64,000 nt of DNA from Achromobacter pulmonis (GCF_002885955.2 NZ_POQS01000003.1:430868-494867); one strand, 5' to 3'; counted from the first letter of the stretch, positions 17,314-26,801 are shown. Program-made: numbers and translations. The notes: generated by a model not told the origin, from the sequence alone.

Positions 17314-17832
17314 TCAGCGCTGGGGCGTGTAGCGCAGTTCGTCGAGCTGGTAGCCCTGGCTCTTGGCCGCCGCCAGCGCCTTATCCAGCTCTTCCTGGGG
17401 CAGCTGGGGCGAGCGCGACAGGATCCACAGGTACTTGCGGTCGGGCGTGCCGATCACGGCCCAGCGGTAGTCCGGGTCCAGCCCGATCACCCAGTAATCG
17501 CCCTTGAACGGCTTGAAGAACGAGACTTCGAACTTGGCGTTGCCGCTGCCGTCGACCACCGTGGCGGTGCCCGAGGCGGAGTCGATGTCGCCGTCCTTGG
17601 TGCGGCAGCGGTTGTTCACGCCCATGGTGCCGTCGGCGTGCATGGTGTACTCGGCCGTCGTATCCCCCACGCAATTGCGCTGGTAGAACATGGGGAAATT
17701 GGCGATCTCGTACCACATGCCGGCGTAGCGTTTCAGGTCTACCGATTCGACGGTCTGCATGGGCGGCGCGGCATGGACGATCCCCGCCACGCTGGTGGCC
17801 AGGGCCAACAGGAATGCTGCGGTGCGGCGCAT
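17314..17832 (-). CDS. blc: Bacterial lipocalin (Blc family), non-lipidated form
   Basis: A 172-residue lipocalin. The fold signature KRYAGMWYEIANFPMFYQRNC (only its start is needed: G-x-W) appears right after a Sec signal peptide that ends GIVHAA. E. coli Blc is an outer-membrane lipoprotein, but no lipobox cysteine is present here, so a soluble periplasmic protein is expected. The family binds fatty acids or lysophospholipids during envelope stress. A strong AGGAGG site lies just before the ATG. It follows gshA on the same strand with a 33-bp gap and is convergent with the AstE-like gene, 4 bp apart. Confidence 0.92.
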   Translation of the reverse strand: MRRTAAFLLALATSVAGIVHAAPPMQTVESVDLKRYAGMWYEIANFPMFYQRNCVGDTTAEYTMHADGTMGVNNRCRTKDGDIDSASGTATVVDGSGNAKFEVSFFKPFKGDYWVIGLDPDYRWAVIGTPDRKYLWILSRSPQLPQEELDKALAAAKSQGYQLDELRYTPQR

Positions 17833-17865
17833 GAGGGAACCTCCTGAAAATCCTAACGATACGCC

Positions 17866-19437
17866 TTATTTGCGCGGCGCCTTCAGCGCCTCGTGGTAAC
17901 GGGCCACATAGGTATCGAAATCTTCTGTGTCCGATTGCTCCAGCCGCAACTGTTCCGTAACGGATTGCGCGGCGGCCTGCTCATAGGCGCGGGCCAGGTC
18001 CGCGGGCAGGGCCTGCGCGCGCAGCGCGTCGGCATGCTTGCGGCTGAGTTCCAGCGAGTAGTCGTGGAACGACAGCCCGCTTGCCCGCAGGGACGCCAGC
18101 AGGCGGGCCGAGGGCGTGGCGTCGGGCTGGTCCAGCTTGGCGCGCTGCGCGTCGAGCGCTTCGGCGTAGGCGCTGCCGCCCAGGGCGGAATCGTACAGCG
18201 CGGCGTAGGGCGCGATCTGGTCCAGCAGCTGGTGGCCCCACTGGGCCAGGCCGATGGCCTGGCCGTCGCGGTCCAGCGTCAGGCCGGGCTTGCGGCCTTC
18301 CTTGACCACGGTGGAGAAATTGTCGGCGCTGCGCTGGCAGTAGCCGTTGGCCGGGAAGTAGGGGCTGTCGGAGGCGGCGCAGAACAGCAGGAACGCATCG
18401 ACGAAGCGGCCGGTGGCGGCTTCGATGCCGACCGGCGACTCGGGATCGATGTCCAGGCAGCGCACCTCCACGTACTGCACGCCGCGCTCGGCCAGCGCCG
18501 TGATCGGACGCTCGCAGCGGCCGGTGGCGCGCTTGGGCCGGATGCTGGAGTAGTACTCGTTTTCGATCTGCAGCACGTTGGTGTTGAGCTGGATCCATTC
18601 GCCGTCGCGGTGGGTGCCGATCTTCTGGTAATCGGGCCAGGGCTTGGTCACCGCGTCGTACAGGCGGCCCAGGAACGTGTCCAGGTCGTTGTAGCAGAGC
18701 TTGAGCTGCGACTGCGCCTTGTTCTGGTAGCCCAGGTCGCTCATGCGCAGGCTGGTGGCGTAGGGCAGGTACAGCGTGTCCGCGTCCAGCTTGTGCAGCG
18801 GATGTTCGCGGCCGCGCAGGAAGTCGCTGGCCAGCGCGGGCGCCGCGCCGAACAGGTACATCAGCAGCCAGGAATAGCGCGTGAAATTGCGGATCAGGCC
18901 GATGTAGCCGCGCGAGCGGCGGTCCTGGGCGGTGCCGGGCTGCGTGTCCAGCACCGACCAGAGGTCATCGGCCAGCGAATAGTTGTAGTGCACGCCCGCG
19001 ATGCACTGCATGGTCTTGCCGTAGCGCACGGCCAGGCCGCGGCGGTAGACGTGCTTGAGCATGCCGGTGTTCGAGGTGCCGTACCAGGCGATGGGAATGT
19101 CGGCTTCGGGCGGCAGCGTGGCGGGCATGGACTGGTTCCAGATCAGTTCATGGTCCAGCACGCTGTAGACGTGGCGATGGGTATAGTCCAGTTCCGCCAG
19201 CAACGCGTCCACGTCCGTATGCGTGCCCGTGATGAGTTCGAGCAGCGATTCGGAATAGTCGGTGGTGACGTGTTCGTTGGTCAGGGCCGAGCCCAGGCCG
19301 GCGGGGTGCGGCGTGCGGGCGAGCAGGCCTTGCTCGTCCACGCGCAGGCCTTCTTTCTCGATGCCCCGCAGGGTCTGGGTCAGCAGCGAGCGGTTGGCCT
19401 CCAGGCGGGAGAGGCGGTTGGCGGCAGTATCGGTCAC
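17866..19437 (-). CDS. gshA: Glutamate-cysteine ligase
   Basis: A 523-residue enzyme that joins glutamate and cysteine using ATP, the first step of glutathione synthesis. The N-terminal segment [17 protein letters not shown] carries the family's conserved glutamate region, and the motifs [28 protein letters not shown] and [14 protein letters not shown] are typical of the proteobacterial type-1 enzyme. The GTG at 19437 ([13 protein letters not shown]) is chosen because the frame upstream only overlaps the hydrolase gene; the protein length then matches the family. It lies 32 bp after the alpha/beta hydrolase gene, probably in one operon. Confidence 0.94.
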   Translation of the reverse strand: MTDTAANRLSRLEANRSLLTQTLRGIEKEGLRVDEQGLLARTPHPAGLGSALTNEHVTTDYSESLLELITGTHTDVDALLAELDYTHRHVYSVLDHELIWNQSMPATLPPEADIPIAWYGTSNTGMLKHVYRRGLAVRYGKTMQCIAGVHYNYSLADDLWSVLDTQPGTAQDRRSRGYIGLIRNFTRYSWLLMYLFGAAPALASDFLRGREHPLHKLDADTLYLPYATSLRMSDLGYQNKAQSQLKLCYNDLDTFLGRLYDAVTKPWPDYQKIGTHRDGEWIQLNTNVLQIENEYYSSIRPKRATGRCERPITALAERGVQYVEVRCLDIDPESPVGIEAATGRFVDAFLLFCAASDSPYFPANGYCQRSADNFSTVVKEGRKPGLTLDRDGQAIGLAQWGHQLLDQIAPYAALYDSALGGSAYAEALDAQRAKLDQPDATPSARLLASLRASGLSFHDYSLELSRKHADALRAQALPADLARAYEQAAAQSVTEQLRLEQSDTEDFDTYVARYHEALKAPRK

Positions 19438-19469
19438 GGGTTTTTCTCGTTTGGGTCTGACGTCGGATT

Positions 19470-20378
19470 TTACGGGGTGCCAGCCTCCTGTGCCGAGGGT
19501 GTCAATACTGGGGACAGGGACAATGCCTGGGCCGTGCGCGCCAGCCACTCGTCCAGGTCGGCATAGACCGGGTCGGCGATGGGCGCGGTTTCGTTGAAAA
19601 TCTCGTGCCAGGCGCTGTCGTACCAGCGCAGCGTGAGCAGTTCGGCCGGCGCGCGCTGGGCGAACTGGCGGCTGCCCTCGGCGGCGACGATGGAGTCGTC
19701 GCCGGCCACCATCAGCAGGGTGCGGCAGGGCAGCAGCGGGGCCTCTCGCAACGATTCGCGGCCGCCTTCGTCGACGAAACGCGCCAGCCGGCCCGTCATG
19801 CGGCGGCGCACCAGAGGATCGGACCGATAGGCGCGCACCACGGCCCGGTCGTGCGAAATCCGGGCCGGGGCCAGCCCGTGGGGCACGCGCAGGTCGGGCG
19901 CGTGCAGCGACATCCAGGTCAGCGTGCGCCGCACCCACAGCGGCACGTTGACCACGAAGGGCGGCGAACTGAGCACCAGCGCGTCGATATCGGCCAGGCC
20001 GTGCAGCGCGATGCGCACCGCGACCAGCGCGCCCAGGCTGTGGCCCAGCACGATGGGCGCGCGCCCCTGGGCCAGGGTCCAGGCCTGGAGCCGGTCCACG
20101 GCGTCGGCCACCAGGTCGTCCTGGCGCCTGAGGGTGGCCGGCGGCCCGCCCGAATGGCCGTGGCCGCGATGGTCGTGCGCGCCCACCTCCCAGCCGCGGG
20201 CCGCCAGCCAGCGCGCCAGCCGGTCATAGCGCCCGGCATGCTCGCTCAGCCCGTGCAACAGGTAGATACTGGGGGTGCCCGGCCCGGCGATGGGCGGGGG
20301 CAGGTTGGGGGCGGCCGGCCAGGCATAGTTGGCCAGCGGCGTGCCATCGGGCGCGGGGGTCAGCGAAATCGGCGACAA
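19470..20378 (-). CDS. Alpha/beta hydrolase, monoacylglycerol lipase/lysophospholipase-like
   Basis: About 302 residues. The oxyanion loop [17 protein letters not shown] and the nucleophile elbow GHSLGA identify the monoglyceride lipase/PldB branch; the acid is probably in [11 protein letters not shown] and the base in [10 protein letters not shown]. The TTG at 20378 has a GAGGAAG site at 8-bp spacing and leaves 70 bp for divergent promoters; an in-frame ATG at 20468 would overlap the start of the lipoprotein gene on the other strand. It is the first gene of the set hydrolase-gshA-lipocalin. A role in membrane-lipid turnover with the lipocalin is an inference. Confidence 0.85.
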   Translation of the reverse strand: MSPISLTPAPDGTPLANYAWPAAPNLPPPIAGPGTPSIYLLHGLSEHAGRYDRLARWLAARGWEVGAHDHRGHGHSGGPPATLRRQDDLVADAVDRLQAWTLAQGRAPIVLGHSLGALVAVRIALHGLADIDALVLSSPPFVVNVPLWVRRTLTWMSLHAPDLRVPHGLAPARISHDRAVVRAYRSDPLVRRRMTGRLARFVDEGGRESLREAPLLPCRTLLMVAGDDSIVAAEGSRQFAQRAPAELLTLRWYDSAWHEIFNETAPIADPVYADLDEWLARTAQALSLSPVLTPSAQEAGTP

Positions 20379-20448
20379 TTTCCGGCTTCCTCGAAATGAA
20401 TAGACCGTCGGGGTCTCGGTAATGACGATTTCATCGCTGTTTCGTTTC

Positions 20449-20961
20449 ATGTTCAAGAAAGCCGGCATGGCGCTGGCGCTGGCCCTGCTCGTGGCGGCGT
20501 GCTCGCCCAGCTACAACTGGCGCGAAGTCGACGTGGCCGACGGCCACGTGCGGGCGGCGTTCCCGGACCGCGTCGCGTCGGACACGCGCGACCTCAAGCT
20601 CGACACCCATACCCTGAAATTCACGCTGGCCAGCGCCAACGTGGGCGAGGCGGTCTTCGCCGTGGGCTCGGCCCCGCTGCCGCCGGACATCGCCGCGGAC
20701 CCGGCGGCGCGGCGCGCGCTGGGGCTGGCGCTGATGCGTTCGCTCTACGTCAACATGCAGGCCGTGCCGCCGCTGGAATGGCCGCCCTACGGCGACGTGA
20801 TCGAAATCCACGGCAAGGCCATGGGCAAGCCGGGCTGGCTGCAGGCCCGGGTCTGGGTGACCGATACCATGCTGATCGAGGCGGTGGCCGCGGGCACGCA
20901 GGAAAGCCTGCCGGCCGAACGCGCGCGCGAATTCCTGCGCTCGGTCGTGGTCAAGCCGTGA
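20449..20961 (+). CDS. Predicted lipoprotein of unknown function
   Basis: A 170-residue protein with a lipoprotein signal peptide: MFKKAGMALALALLVAAC, with the lipobox LVAAC and Cys18 as the lipidation site. Ser at +2 favours outer-membrane sorting. The mature part (YNWREVDVADGHVRAAFP and so on) is a compact alpha/beta domain I cannot assign; it recalls proteins that handle PQQ-free small periplasmic domains only by length, so no function is proposed. ATG 20449 is preferred over 20422 because it gives a proper signal peptide. It overlaps the convergent HTH gene by 11 bp. Confidence 0.75.
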   Translation: MFKKAGMALALALLVAACSPSYNWREVDVADGHVRAAFPDRVASDTRDLKLDTHTLKFTLASANVGEAVFAVGSAPLPPDIAADPAARRALGLALMRSLYVNMQAVPPLEWPPYGDVIEIHGKAMGKPGWLQARVWVTDTMLIEAVAAGTQESLPAERAREFLRSVVVKP

Positions 20962-21253
20962 TGTCGCCGAGCAGGCCGCGGCGCAGGGCTTCGACCACCG
21001 CGCTGCGCCGGCCGCGCACGCCGAGCTTGGCGCAGGCGTTGCGCAAATGGAAATTCACCGTGCTTTCGCTCACGCCCAGGATGCGGGCGGTCTCCCAGCT
21101 GGTCTTGCCCAGCGCGGCCCATCGCAGGCAGGCGACCTGGCGCGCCGACAGGGAAGCGTTGCGGGGCATGGCGGACATGGCGGCGGCAGGCGAGGGGCGT
21201 TTCGGTTGACGGGTCGCCTCATGCTGCGCCGCGCGCGGGCGCCGGGCAAGCAA
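20951..21253 (-). CDS. Stand-alone LuxR-type HTH protein
   Basis: A protein of 75-100 residues containing essentially only a GerE/LuxR DNA-binding domain (LSARQVACLRWAALGKTSWETARILGVSESTVNFHLRNA..., of which the core is SESTVNFH). No autoinducer-binding or receiver domain precedes it. Possible starts are TTG 21253, ATG 21178 and ATG 21169; none has a good ribosome site. It could be a functional solo regulator, as seen for some short GerE proteins, or the remnant of a full LuxR-type gene whose N-terminal part was lost. Confidence 0.7.
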   Translation of the reverse strand: MLARRPRAAQHEATRQPKRPSPAAAMSAMPRNASLSARQVACLRWAALGKTSWETARILGVSESTVNFHLRNACAKLGVRGRRSAVVEALRRGLLGDITA

Positions 21254-21299
21254 CGATGCCTTGGCGCATCGATTTCTTTATCTTTGACGGAATAGTCGT

Positions 21300-22202
21300 A
21301 TGCCTGCCATCGTGCAGTTCTATTTTTCGGCCATCGTGCTGATGCTGCCCCTGCTTTCCTGCGTCGGCATCGGGGTGTACTGGGCGCGGCGCGAGCTGCC
21401 GTTCGGCGGCGCCTTCATCACCACGCTGGTCACCTCGGTGACCACGCCCGCGCTGGTGTTCCACACCTTCGTCACCACCCATCTGGACGACCGCGCGCTG
21501 GCCGACGTGGCCGTGGCGACGCTGCTGGCGCTGCTGCTGTGCGCGCTGGTCAGCGCGCTGTTGCTGAAGCTGTGGAAGCTGCCGGTGCGCACGCTGCTGC
21601 CGACCGCCTTCCTGCCCAACGCCGGCAACCTGGGCCTGCCGATTTCGCAGATGGCGTTCGGCGACGCCGGCCTGTCGGTGGCGGTGGCGTTTTTCGCGGT
21701 CAATTCCTTCGTCATGCACACCGTCGCCGTGCGGCTGCTGCCGGGCGTGAACACCAAGGGCAGCTGGAAAAGCCCCATCCTGCTGGCCTCCGTGGTGGCG
21801 GTGGCGATGCGCCTGCTGGACGTGCCGGTGCCCGCCTGGATCGTCGAGACCTCGCGCATGCTGGGCGCGGTGACCGTGCCGCTGATGCTGCTGAGCCTGG
21901 GCCACGCGCTGGCGCTGATTCCTTCAGGCGGCCTGCGCGACGGCGCCAAGGTCGCCGTCATCCGCCTGGCCGTGGGCCTGGGCGCGGGCCTGGCGGTGGT
22001 GTGGGCGCTGGACCTGGAGCCGCTCCTGGCCGGCGCGCTGAGCCTGCAGATGGCCATGCCCTGCGCCGTCGTCAGCTACATGTACGTCAAACGCTACACG
22101 CCGCTGGGCGACACCGCCGCCGGGGCCGTGCTGGTCTCCACCGTGGCGTTCCTGGCGCTGGCGCCGGTGATGCTGTGGCTGTCGCGGGGCGGGGCGTATT
22201 GA
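21300..22202 (+). CDS. AEC (auxin efflux carrier) family transporter
   Basis: A 300-residue inner-membrane permease with about 10 hydrophobic segments in two halves, starting IVQFYFSAIVLMLPLLSCVGIGVYW. The mid-protein segment FLPNAGNLGLPISQMAFG carries the N-x-G-N-x-G-L-P pattern of the family. Bacterial members move malonate, malate or other carboxylates. It is convergent with the sulfolactate-type dehydrogenase gene (64-bp gap). Export or import of an acid linked to that cluster is possible, but nothing in the sequence proves the link. Confidence 0.9.
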   Translation: MPAIVQFYFSAIVLMLPLLSCVGIGVYWARRELPFGGAFITTLVTSVTTPALVFHTFVTTHLDDRALADVAVATLLALLLCALVSALLLKLWKLPVRTLLPTAFLPNAGNLGLPISQMAFGDAGLSVAVAFFAVNSFVMHTVAVRLLPGVNTKGSWKSPILLASVVAVAMRLLDVPVPAWIVETSRMLGAVTVPLMLLSLGHALALIPSGGLRDGAKVAVIRLAVGLGAGLAVVWALDLEPLLAGALSLQMAMPCAVVSYMYVKRYTPLGDTAAGAVLVSTVAFLALAPVMLWLSRGGAY

Positions 22203-22265
22203 TTTGGGTACAGGGGCGTATCTATCCATTCCCCATACGCCATTGGTCCATTTCCCTCACGCACA

Positions 22266-23273
22266 TCAAACCGCCCCGGCCATTTCCCGCAGCTGCGCCA
22301 TCAACGCGTCGGGCACGTCCACGCCGTGCTTGAGCGCCGCTTCGCGCAGTTTGTGGCGGCGGTCGCCGGGCAGGCGCACGCCTTCGTCTTCCAGCATGGC
22401 GTCGACCAGGGTCTCGACGCGTTCCAGATAGGCCTCGTTGCCGGCCAGCGCGCCCGGGTCGATGGCCAGGAAGGCCTGGCCCAGGCGGGCCGGGCCGCCG
22501 TCGTCGACGAAGAACGATTCCGTCTCGAAACCGAAATGGGCGCCGGTCAGCGCGCAGGCCAGCAGTTCGACGATGAGCGCCAGCATCGCGCCCTTGACGC
22601 CGCCGGCCGGCAGCATGCTGCCGGCCAGGCCGGCCTTGGGATCGGTGGTGGGCTGCCCCTGGGCGTCCAGCGCCCAGCCCAGCGGGATGGGCTGGTTGTC
22701 GCGCGCGGCGATCATGAGCTTGCCGCGCGCCACCTGCGACAGCGACAGGTCGATCAGCAGGCGGGCGCCGCCGCGCCGCGGGAACACCGCGGCGATGGGG
22801 TTGGTGCCGAACAGCGGGCGCTTGCCGCCCCAGGCGGGCATGGCGGCCGGCGAATTGCTCAGCGCCAGCGCCACCAGGCCGGCGTCGGCCAGGGCTTCGA
22901 GGTGATAGGCGGCCGCGCCGAAGTGATGGCTGTTGGTCACGCCCACGAAGGCCACGCCGTGCTCACGGGCGCGCGCGGCGGCCTGCTCGACCGCCAGCGC
23001 GCAGGCCGGGAACGCCAGGCCCGAGCCGGCGTCGACCAGCGCCGCGCCGCCGCGTTCGTGCACGAGGCGCGGCACGGCCGAGCCGATGGCGCGGCCGGCG
23101 CGCAGGTGGCCGGCGTAGAACGGCACGCGCGACAGGCCGTGCGAGCCCAGCCCCTGGCTTTCGGCGTAGACCAGCGCGCGCGCGGTGCTGTCGGCCATCG
23201 CCGGGTTGGCGCCGGCGGCCGCCAGGGCGGCCGCGGCGAGCAGTTGGAGTTCGTCCAGATAGATGTGAGCCAT
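22266..23273 (-). CDS. comC: Ldh2/malate-dehydrogenase-like oxidoreductase, probable (R)-sulfolactate dehydrogenase
   Basis: A 335-residue NAD(P)H-dependent 2-hydroxyacid dehydrogenase of the malate/L-lactate/ComC fold, which lacks a Rossmann motif. Visible family segments are the catalytic His region GVTNSHHFGAAAYH and FGTNPIAAVFPR, plus SQVARGKLMIAA. In sulfolactate degraders ComC interconverts sulfopyruvate and (R)-sulfolactate. The assignment here rests on context: it is last in a minus-strand run suyA-suyB-Bug-slcC-comC. It starts 10 bp after the slcC stop. Without the context, ureidoglycolate or malate dehydrogenase would be equal guesses. Confidence 0.85.
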   Translation of the reverse strand: MAHIYLDELQLLAAAALAAAGANPAMADSTARALVYAESQGLGSHGLSRVPFYAGHLRAGRAIGSAVPRLVHERGGAALVDAGSGLAFPACALAVEQAAARAREHGVAFVGVTNSHHFGAAAYHLEALADAGLVALALSNSPAAMPAWGGKRPLFGTNPIAAVFPRRGGARLLIDLSLSQVARGKLMIAARDNQPIPLGWALDAQGQPTTDPKAGLAGSMLPAGGVKGAMLALIVELLACALTGAHFGFETESFFVDDGGPARLGQAFLAIDPGALAGNEAYLERVETLVDAMLEDEGVRLPGDRRHKLREAALKHGVDVPDALMAQLREMAGAV

Positions 23274-23283
23274 ATCCTTTCCG

Positions 23284-24240
23284 TCAGGAGGCGGCGCGGG
23301 CGTGCTGCGCGGCGCCGCCGGTAAGGGCTATTGTCACACCGGCGGCCACCATGTCGGAAACGCGGGTGTTGGCCTCCTGCGTCAGGCCGGCGATGTGCGG
23401 CGTGAGGATGAGGTTGGGAACGCCGGCCAGCGCGCTGCCGGCGGGCAGCGGCTCTTCGGCGTACACGTCGAGCGCCGCGCCGCGCAGGCGGCCGGCCCGC
23501 AGCGCCTCGGCCAGGGCGGCTTCGTCCACGATGCCGCCGCGCGAGGTATTGACCAGCACGGCGCCCGGGCGCATGCGGGCGATGCGTCCGGCGTCCAGCA
23601 GCCGGCGCGTGCCGGCGGTGAGCGGCAGGTGCAGCGTGACGGCGTCGGCCCGCGCCAGCAGCGCGTCCAGCGGCACGGCGGCGACGCCCGCTTCTTCCCA
23701 GGCGGGATGGTCCGGCGGCAGCGCCGCGTCGCAGCCGATGACCTGCATGTCCAGCCCGCGCGCCAGGCGCGCGGCCAGCCGGCCGATGCCGCCGAAGCCC
23801 ACCACGCCTAGCGTGCGGCCGTGGACTTCCAGGCCTTGCGAGAGCGCGTTGCGGGGCCACTGTCCGGCCGCGACCGCCGGCGTGGAGAAGTAGGCGCCGC
23901 GCAGCAGCGCCAGCACGGCGCCGATCACGTATTCGGCCACGGCGCGCGCGTTGGCGCCGGTGGCCGGCACCACCGCGATGCCGCGCGCGGCGCAGCCGTC
24001 CAGGTCGATGTTGTCCAGTCCCACGCCGAGCCGCCCCACGGCCCGCAGCCGGGGGGCGGCGGCCAGCAGTCCGGCGTCGACGCGGCTGCGGTTGCGCACG
24101 ATCAGGCCGTCGGCCGCCGCCGCGGCCTGCAGCAGGGCCTCGCGGCGTTCGACCAGGTCGGGCTCATAGCGCACGTCGAAGCGCCGGCGCAGCGCCTCGA
24201 CCGCGGGCGCGTCCATGAACTCGGAGATGAGAATGTGCAT
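23284..24240 (-). CDS. slcC: D-2-hydroxyacid dehydrogenase family, probable (S)-sulfolactate dehydrogenase
   Basis: A 318-residue NAD-dependent enzyme of the SerA-like fold. The Rossmann motif is GFGGIG (148-153). The catalytic triad is Arg234 (NTSRGGIVDE), Glu263 (DVYAEEP) and His282 (TPHIAG). SlcC of known sulfolactate degraders belongs to this family and oxidises (S)-sulfolactate to sulfopyruvate; with ComC this converts the S to the R isomer that SuyAB can cleave. ATG 24240 is preceded by the Bug gene, whose stop lies 14 bp upstream. There is no ACT domain, unlike the real SerA at 37546-38745. Confidence 0.86.
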   Translation of the reverse strand: MHILISEFMDAPAVEALRRRFDVRYEPDLVERREALLQAAAAADGLIVRNRSRVDAGLLAAAPRLRAVGRLGVGLDNIDLDGCAARGIAVVPATGANARAVAEYVIGAVLALLRGAYFSTPAVAAGQWPRNALSQGLEVHGRTLGVVGFGGIGRLAARLARGLDMQVIGCDAALPPDHPAWEEAGVAAVPLDALLARADAVTLHLPLTAGTRRLLDAGRIARMRPGAVLVNTSRGGIVDEAALAEALRAGRLRGAALDVYAEEPLPAGSALAGVPNLILTPHIAGLTQEANTRVSDMVAAGVTIALTGGAAQHARAAS

Positions 24241-24254
24241 GGGGAGTCCCTGGC

Positions 24255-25268
24255 TCAGGCGACCTGGATATTGGCCTCGTGGATGATCTTGGCCCAGCGC
24301 GCCACCTCGGACTTGAGATAGGCGCCGAACTCCGCCGGGCCGCGCGGCTGGGGCACGAAGCCCAGCTGCCGCAGCGCCTGCTGCATGGCGGGTTGCGACA
24401 CCTGGCGCACGATGGCGTCGCCGATGCGCTGGACCCGCGCCGCCGGCGTGCCCGCGGGCGCGAGCACCCCGGTGAAGTTCTCCACGATCAGGTCGGGCAG
24501 CCCGGCCTGCTGCACGGTGGGCACGTCCGGCAGGTCGGGGCTGCGCTCGCGCGTGGTGATGGCCAGCGCCCGCAGCGCGCCGTTCTTCACGTGCGGCAGC
24601 GATTCGGGATAGTTGGAGAACACCACGTCCAGGTGGCCGCCGATCAGGTCGGTGAGCGAGGGCGCGCCGCCTTTGTAGGGAATGTGCATCAGCGGCAGGC
24701 CGGTGAGCTTCTGGTAGAGCGCCAGCGTCAGGTGCGGCGGCGTGCCGTTGCCGCTGGAGCCGGCCGACAGCGACTTGGCGCGCGCCGCGCGGGCCAGGTC
24801 GGCCATGTTCTTGATGTCGCTCTTGGCGTTGACCACCACCATGATGGGCGAGGAAGCCAGCCCCGCCAGCGGCGTCAGGTCGCGCGTCAGGTCGTAGCCG
24901 GCCTTGCCGGCGAAGAGCGTGGCGTTGGCCGCGTGCGACAGCGTGATGGCCAGCCAGGTATAGCCGTCGGGCGCGGCGTTGGCCACGTGCGTCGCGCCGA
25001 TGTTGGCGTTGCCGCCGGGGCGGTTTTCCACCACCACGTTCCAGTGCTCGGCGTCGCCCAGCGCCTTGCCGACCTGGCGCGCGGCCACGTCGGTCAGCCC
25101 GCCGGGCGGGAAGGGTACCACGTAGTTGATGGGCCGTTCGGGCCACTTGCCGGCTTGCGCCAGCGCGCCCTGCCACGGCGCCAGGGCGCCCAGGCCGGCG
25201 GCGCCGAGCGCGCCGAGCAGGCGCCGGCGCAGCGCGGCGTCCGGGGTGAGATCGTGTTCGCTGCTCAT
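24255..25268 (-). CDS. Bug/TctC-family receptor in the sulfolactate-type cluster (SlcH-like role)
   Basis: A 337-residue periplasmic receptor. Its N-terminus carries RRRLLGALGAAGLGALAP, which suits a Tat signal (twin Arg, then Leu-Leu) better than the Sec signals of the other Bug proteins here. The mature start WPERPINYVVPFPPGGLTD is standard. ATG 25268 has GGAGGAAG upstream. It sits between suyB and slcC, where known clusters encode the TTT transporter SlcHFG, but the two membrane subunits are missing. A role in sulfolactate capture is inferred from position. Confidence 0.9.
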   Translation of the reverse strand: MSSEHDLTPDAALRRRLLGALGAAGLGALAPWQGALAQAGKWPERPINYVVPFPPGGLTDVAARQVGKALGDAEHWNVVVENRPGGNANIGATHVANAAPDGYTWLAITLSHAANATLFAGKAGYDLTRDLTPLAGLASSPIMVVVNAKSDIKNMADLARAARAKSLSAGSSGNGTPPHLTLALYQKLTGLPLMHIPYKGGAPSLTDLIGGHLDVVFSNYPESLPHVKNGALRALAITTRERSPDLPDVPTVQQAGLPDLIVENFTGVLAPAGTPAARVQRIGDAIVRQVSQPAMQQALRQLGFVPQPRGPAEFGAYLKSEVARWAKIIHEANIQVA

Positions 25269-25317
25269 CTGTCTTCCTCCTTGGGGGATGCCCCGGTAGG
25301 AATGCAAGGGCGCGCGC

Positions 25318-26493
25318 TCAGGCGCTTTCGAAGATGCGGGTCAGGACGAATTCGCGATGGCCCAGCGCCTCGGCGGCGGTCCAGCGGCCGTTGGCGGTGG
25401 CCAGCATGCATTCGAGCAGCTTGTCGCCGGCCTGGCTCAGGTCGATCTCGCGTTGCAGCAGGCCGCTGGTGTCCACGTCGATGTGTTCCGACATGGTGCG
25501 CACCGTGCGCGGATTGGCGCAGATCTTGATGACCGGCAGGATGGGATTGCCGATCACGTTGCCCTGGCCGGTGGGGAAGAAGTGCACGGCGTAGCCCGAG
25601 GCCGCGCACAGGGTCACCATCTCGGCCGCGGCCGAGGACGAGTCCATGAACCAGAGGCCGGGGCCGTCGGGGATTTCGGCCTTGTCCAGCACGCCGTCGA
25701 CGCGGCACTGCTTGCCGATCTTCTGGATGTTGCCCAGCGCCTTTTCCTCGATGGTGGTGAGGCCGCCGGCGATGTTGCCCTTGGTGGGCTGGGACTCGGA
25801 CAGGTCGCTGGTCTTCCAGCGGTCGATCATGTCCTGGTAGCGGTTGAACATGAACATGAAGCGTTCGCGCACCGCGTCGTTGGCGCAGCGCTCGGCCACG
25901 ATGTGCTCGCCGCCGGTCAGTTCCGAGGTTTCGCCGAACACCAGCGTGGACCCCAGCGCGTAGAGCTTGTCGAAGGCGTTGCCGACGGTGGGGTTGGCGC
26001 CGCAGCCCGAGGTGGTGTCGGACTCGCCGCACTTGGTCGAGACCCACAGGTCGGCGATGGGGCATTCGCTGCGCGCCAGCGCGGTGGCGTAGTGCACGAA
26101 CTCCTTGGCGCAGCGCGAGGCGCGCATGATGGTGTCGTGGTCGCCGTGCAGTTCGATGCTGAAGCCCATGACCGGCTTGCCGGTGGCGGCGATGCCGTCG
26201 ACCACGCGCTTGGTCCAGCCTTCTTCGATGCCTATCACCACCACGGCGGCGACGTTGGGATTGCAGCCGGTGCCGATCAGGGTGCGGAAGTGCAGTTCCA
26301 GGTCCTCGCCGAACTGCAGGCGGCCGTAGGGGTGGGGCAGGGCCAGCGTGCCCTTGATGTTGTTGGCCACGGCCTCGGCCGCGGCGTTGGAGATGTCGTC
26401 CACGGGCAGCACGATGACGTGGTTGCGCACGCCGACGCGGCCGTTGTCGCGGCGGTAGCCCTGGAAGGTGGTCGAAGCGGAGATGACGGACAT
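25318..26493 (-). CDS. suyB: UxaA-family lyase large subunit, probable (R)-sulfolactate sulfo-lyase beta subunit
   Basis: A 391-residue protein of the altronate/galactarate dehydratase (UxaA/GarD C-terminal) family. The start [19 protein letters not shown] and the Cys-containing segments [24 protein letters not shown] and [13 protein letters not shown] are typical. Length and split architecture match SuyB, which with SuyA cleaves (R)-sulfolactate to pyruvate and sulfite in an iron-dependent reaction. Its gene is 26 bp downstream of the small subunit. The alternative is a split altronate-type dehydratase, but the flanking slcC- and comC-like genes favour SuyB. Confidence 0.87.
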   Translation of the reverse strand: MSVISASTTFQGYRRDNGRVGVRNHVIVLPVDDISNAAAEAVANNIKGTLALPHPYGRLQFGEDLELHFRTLIGTGCNPNVAAVVVIGIEEGWTKRVVDGIAATGKPVMGFSIELHGDHDTIMRASRCAKEFVHYATALARSECPIADLWVSTKCGESDTTSGCGANPTVGNAFDKLYALGSTLVFGETSELTGGEHIVAERCANDAVRERFMFMFNRYQDMIDRWKTSDLSESQPTKGNIAGGLTTIEEKALGNIQKIGKQCRVDGVLDKAEIPDGPGLWFMDSSSAAAEMVTLCAASGYAVHFFPTGQGNVIGNPILPVIKICANPRTVRTMSEHIDVDTSGLLQREIDLSQAGDKLLECMLATANGRWTAAEALGHREFVLTRIFESA

Positions 26494-26519
26494 GGCGGAT
26501 TCCTTTTCGAGTGGGGGGC

Positions 26520-26801
26520 TTACCAGCGCTTGGTCTTGATGTTGTGCACGTGGGCGTGCTGCCCGGCCTGTATGGGCTGCACCACCCGGCCGATGTCGAC
26601 GCCGTACTTGTAGACGGTGTCGCCGACGGCCATGTCCTTCATCGCCACCTTGTGGCCGATGGGTATGTCCTGCGAGGCGCGCACGTGGATGATCTTGTCC
26701 TCATCCATGATCCAGGCGTTCAGTTCCGTTCCGGCGGTGACGCCTTCCACCACGGCGACCGCCACCGTGTCCTTCGCATCGTGCAATACGGCGTGAATCA
26801 T
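26520..26801 (-). CDS. suyA: UxaA-family small subunit (SAF domain), probable (R)-sulfolactate sulfo-lyase alpha subunit
   Basis: A 93-residue SAF-domain protein, the size of SuyA. Typical SAF segments are [19 protein letters not shown] and [18 protein letters not shown], ending [10 protein letters not shown]. It forms the first gene of the minus-strand operon, with a ribosome site GGAGGAAG just before ATG 26801. It is expected to form a heteromer with the large subunit encoded next. In fused dehydratases such as UxaA the same domain is N-terminal, so the split form is informative but not diagnostic. Confidence 0.88.
   Translation of the reverse strand: MIHAVLHDAKDTVAVAVVEGVTAGTELNAWIMDEDKIIHVRASQDIPIGHKVAMKDMAVGDTVYKYGVDIGRVVQPIQAGQHAHVHNIKTKRW

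Noticed and set aside
17314-17832. Lipocalin as an outer-membrane lipoprotein like E. coli Blc
   Set aside because: There is no cysteine near the signal-peptide cleavage site; the sequence fits signal peptidase I cleavage.
23284-24240. Second serA (phosphoglycerate dehydrogenase)
   Set aside because: It lacks the ACT domain and sits inside the sulfolactate-type cluster; the true serA with ACT domain is at 37546-38745.
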